From Hermodarchaeum sp048885185 (GTDB lineage: Archaea > Asgardarchaeota > Hermodarchaeia > Hermodarchaeales > Hermodarchaeaceae), in assembly GCA_048885185.1 (NCBI GenBank), contig JBHLQC010000080.1:1-7143 (forward strand): a stretch of DNA of 7,143 nucleotides, in the 5' to 3' direction. The first letter of the stretch is position 1; each line of letters starts with the position of its first letter. The translations under genes were made by a program, and so were the position numbers. The notes under the pieces were generated by a model. That model had not been told where the DNA came from. It did no database searches and saw nothing but the letters and a program-made list of their open reading frames with translations. Positions 5,132 through 7,143 of this stretch are shown in pieces.

Positions 5132-7143
5132 TTGACAGAACCAAAAGGAATCACAACGAACGAAGCGAAAACTGATTCGGCAAAGGATATTATGAAAACT
5201 CTGTCAACAAGTTCCAAAGGCCTGTCTTCTGAAGAAGCTTCCAAGCGCATACAAGTGTTTGGTCTAAATGAGATAATAGAGAAGAAGAAAAATCCCTTTC
5301 TTAAATTTCTAGGCTATTTCTGGGGACCTATACCTTGGATGATTGAAGTAGCAGCAATCTTATCAGCCGTCATACAACATTGGGAAGATTTCATAGTCAT
5401 CCTTGTCATGTTAATGATTAATGCCGTTGTTGGCTTCTGGCAAGAAAAGAAGGCAGACGACACCATTGAGCTCTTAAAACAAAAATTAGCCACTCAGACC
5501 AAAGTACTAAGGGATGAGGAATGGATTGAAGTTCCAGCTCGAGAACTGGTACCAGGAGATATCGTTCGGATTCGACTTGGTGATAGAATTCCAGCTGATT
5601 TGAAACTTATAGAAGGCGAGTATCTCCAGACAGATGAATCTGCGTTAACTGGTGAGTCGCTTCCTGTTGAAAAAAAGGTGGAAGATATTGCCTATTCTGG
5701 ATCCATTGTTCGACAGGGCGAAATGAATGGCCTCGTCATCACCACAGGGATGCAGACGTACTTTGGCAAAACTGCACAACTCGTAGAGGAAGCGAAAAGC
5801 CGTAGCCACTTCCAAGAGAGTGTAATAAAAATTGGTAATTATCTTATCGTTATCGCTGTCGCTTTGGTAGCTTTAGTCTTTGCCGCGTCCTTTCTTCGAA
5901 ATGAATCGATACTCGAGACATTACAATTTTCTTTAGTACTCTTAGTAGCCGCCATTCCTGTTGCGTTACCAGCAGTTCTTTCTGTGACTTTGGCGGTAGG
6001 TGCACTACATTTGACGAAACGCGGTATTATAGTTTCAAAGCTCCGAACCATTCAAGAAATGGCTGGTGTGGATATCCTGTGCACGGATAAGACTGGTACG
6101 ATTACGAAAAATGAAATCGCTGTTGCGGACGTTACCCCACAAAAAGACTTCACAAACCATGATGTCATCAGACTGGCAGCCCTTGCTTCCCGGGAAGAAG
6201 ATAAGGACCCGATTGATATGGCAATCATTGCGAAAAATAAGGCAGAGCAATCATATAATGACCAAAAATTGTCATTTAAGACCATATCCTTTACGCCGTT
6301 TGACCCAGTTACAAAACGTACAGAAGCCACAATACGAGAAGCTGGGAAAGAACAGTTCAAGGTTTCCAAGGGTGCAGCTCAAGTTATTCTCGCTCTAATC
6401 GCGGATAAAAAAACGCTATCCAACGACATTCATGACCAAGTAAATGCTTTTGCACAGAAAGGGTTTCGAGCTTTAGGTGTAACCAAGACTGATTCAAGGG
6501 GGATTTGGCAGTTTGTTGGATTAATTGCCCTCTACGATCCTCCTCGTGAGGATTCAGCGGATACGGTAGCAACAGCTCAAACCATGGGATTAGATGTTAA
6601 GATGTTGACAGGCGATCATGTAGCCATTGCGATACAGATTGCTCGGGAAATTCAGTTGGGCACAGACATTTTAGAGGCTTCAGAGTTATTAGAAAAATCT
6701 GATAATGAAGTTCAGAACCTTGTGGAAAAAGCGGATGGGTTCGCGCAGGTTTTTCCTGAACATAAATACCATATCGTGGAATTTCTGCAGAAAAAGAATC
6801 ATATTGTGGGAATGACAGGAGATGGTGTCAACGATGCGCCTGCGCTGAAAAAGGCAGATACCGGCATTGCGGTGGCTGGCGCCACAGATGCAGCGAAATC
6901 AGCGGCGGACCTAGTTCTTACAGATTCAGGACTCTGCCCGATAATTGACGCAATTAAGCAAAGCCGGCAAATCTTTGAACGGATGAACAGTTATTCCACT
7001 TATCGTATTGCTGAAACCGTGCGAGTGTTATTGTTTCTTGCCTTCTCTATTCTCCTCTTCAATTTTTATCCAATTAACGCAATTATGATTGTGGTTCTCG
7101 CTTTACTCAACGATTTGCCTATCATGATGATTGCCCTCGATAA
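5132..7143 (+). CDS. P3A-type H+-transporting P-type ATPase (C-terminus beyond window)
   Basis: This plasma-membrane proton pump, driven by an aspartyl-phosphate cycle, resembles fungal and plant H+-ATPases and the archaeal P3A group. About 670 residues are present of an expected 800 or so. Seen in order: M1 (about 66-84) and M2 with Asn97; actuator motif TGES (173-176); M3; M4 with PVALP (276-280), a P3A-type signature rather than the PEGLP of Ca2+ pumps; DKTGT with phosphorylated Asp319; KGA (413-415); TGD (493-495); TGDGVND (562-568); M5 with Arg631; M6 with Asp661 in LLNDLP. Asn97, Arg631 and Asp661 appear to correspond to the proton-path Asn, Arg and Asp of plant AHA2. The window ends inside or just after M6. 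TTG 5132 is chosen because GAGG precedes it and it keeps AKDIMKTL ahead of the conserved KGLSSEEA; ATG 5192 is the alternative. It may export protons for pH or gradient control. A link to the C1 genes is not shown. Confidence 0.93.
   Translation, partial: MTEPKGITTNEAKTDSAKDIMKTLSTSSKGLSSEEASKRIQVFGLNEIIEKKKNPFLKFLGYFWGPIPWMIEVAAILSAVIQHWEDFIVILVMLMINAVVGFWQEKKADDTIELLKQKLATQTKVLRDEEWIEVPARELVPGDIVRIRLGDRIPADLKLIEGEYLQTDESALTGESLPVEKKVEDIAYSGSIVRQGEMNGLVITTGMQTYFGKTAQLVEEAKSRSHFQESVIKIGNYLIVIAVALVALVFAASFLRNESILETLQFSLVLLVAAIPVALPAVLSVTLAVGALHLTKRGIIVSKLRTIQEMAGVDILCTDKTGTITKNEIAVADVTPQKDFTNHDVIRLAALASREEDKDPIDMAIIAKNKAEQSYNDQKLSFKTISFTPFDPVTKRTEATIREAGKEQFKVSKGAAQVILALIADKKTLSNDIHDQVNAFAQKGFRALGVTKTDSRGIWQFVGLIALYDPPREDSADTVATAQTMGLDVKMLTGDHVAIAIQIAREIQLGTDILEASELLEKSDNEVQNLVEKADGFAQVFPEHKYHIVEFLQKKNHIVGMTGDGVNDAPALKKADTGIAVAGATDAAKSAADLVLTDSGLCPIIDAIKQSRQIFERMNSYSTYRIAETVRVLLFLAFSILLFNFYPINAIMIVVLALLNDLPIMMIALD

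Noticed and set aside
5062..5250. Minus-strand 62-codon open frame over the ATPase 5' end
   Set aside because: Most of it is antisense to conserved ATPase codons, and the product has no recognisable features.
6052..6398. Overlapping open frames of 105-110 codons on both strands inside the ATPase gene
   Set aside because: They lie over the conserved DKTGT to KGA region of the ATPase, which explains the sequence fully; composition looks like frame shadows.
1..7143. Mobile element, CRISPR array or defence system
   Set aside because: No repeat array, transposase, integrase or terminal inverted repeats were seen; all long frames are accounted for by metabolic, signalling and transport genes.

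Overview
The window looks archaeal. It carries three genes of the tetrahydromethanopterin (H4MPT) C1 pathway whose products read as archaeal-type Ftr, FwdC and Mch. It also holds most of a P3A-type H+-ATPase of the kind known from some archaea, and a cytoplasmic multi-PAS sensor kinase. By eye the base composition is moderately AT-rich. Ribosome-binding sites match an archaeal anti-SD (GGAGTGA before fwdC, GAGG before mch and the ATPase, GGTG before ftr), and TATA-like boxes stand in the divergent intergenic region. Methylotrophic bacteria also carry ftr, fhcC and mch, but the P3A pump and promoter style favour an archaeon. An uncultivated lineage with an archaeal Wood-Ljungdahl methyl branch (for example Asgard or Bathyarchaeia) is a guess, not a conclusion.

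Layout. On the minus strand, 1-1786 is the N-terminal 595 codons of a sensor histidine kinase: four PAS domains, then the phospho-acceptor H-box, with the ATPase domain lying beyond the window edge. Upstream of it on the same strand, after a 167-bp gap, is ftr (1954-2850). A 132-bp divergent intergenic region (2851-2982) holds opposed TATA-like sequences and a perfect 7+2+7 dyad. It leads on the plus strand to fwdC (2983-3876) and mch (3866-4843), which overlap by 11 bp and almost certainly share one transcript. The 288-bp gap 4844-5131 holds a hairpin plus T6 terminator-like element and a minus-strand reading frame broken by one TGA. From 5132 to the window end runs the P3A ATPase, cut off after transmembrane segment M6.

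How the genes fit together. Formylmethanofuran dehydrogenase (FwdC is its beta-helix subunit) makes formyl-methanofuran from CO2. Ftr moves the formyl group to H4MPT, and Mch cyclises formyl-H4MPT to methenyl-H4MPT. All three steps can also run in the oxidative direction. The catalytic Fwd subunits are not in the window, so fwdC is detached from them here. The dyad between ftr and fwdC-mch is the best candidate for a shared control site. The kinase and the ATPase have no demonstrated link to the C1 genes; co-location is the only hint.

Nothing here is clearly a new system. The most useful leads are the dyad, the split C1 locus beside a sensory kinase, an extra segment in FwdC, and the TGA-interrupted frame downstream of mch.
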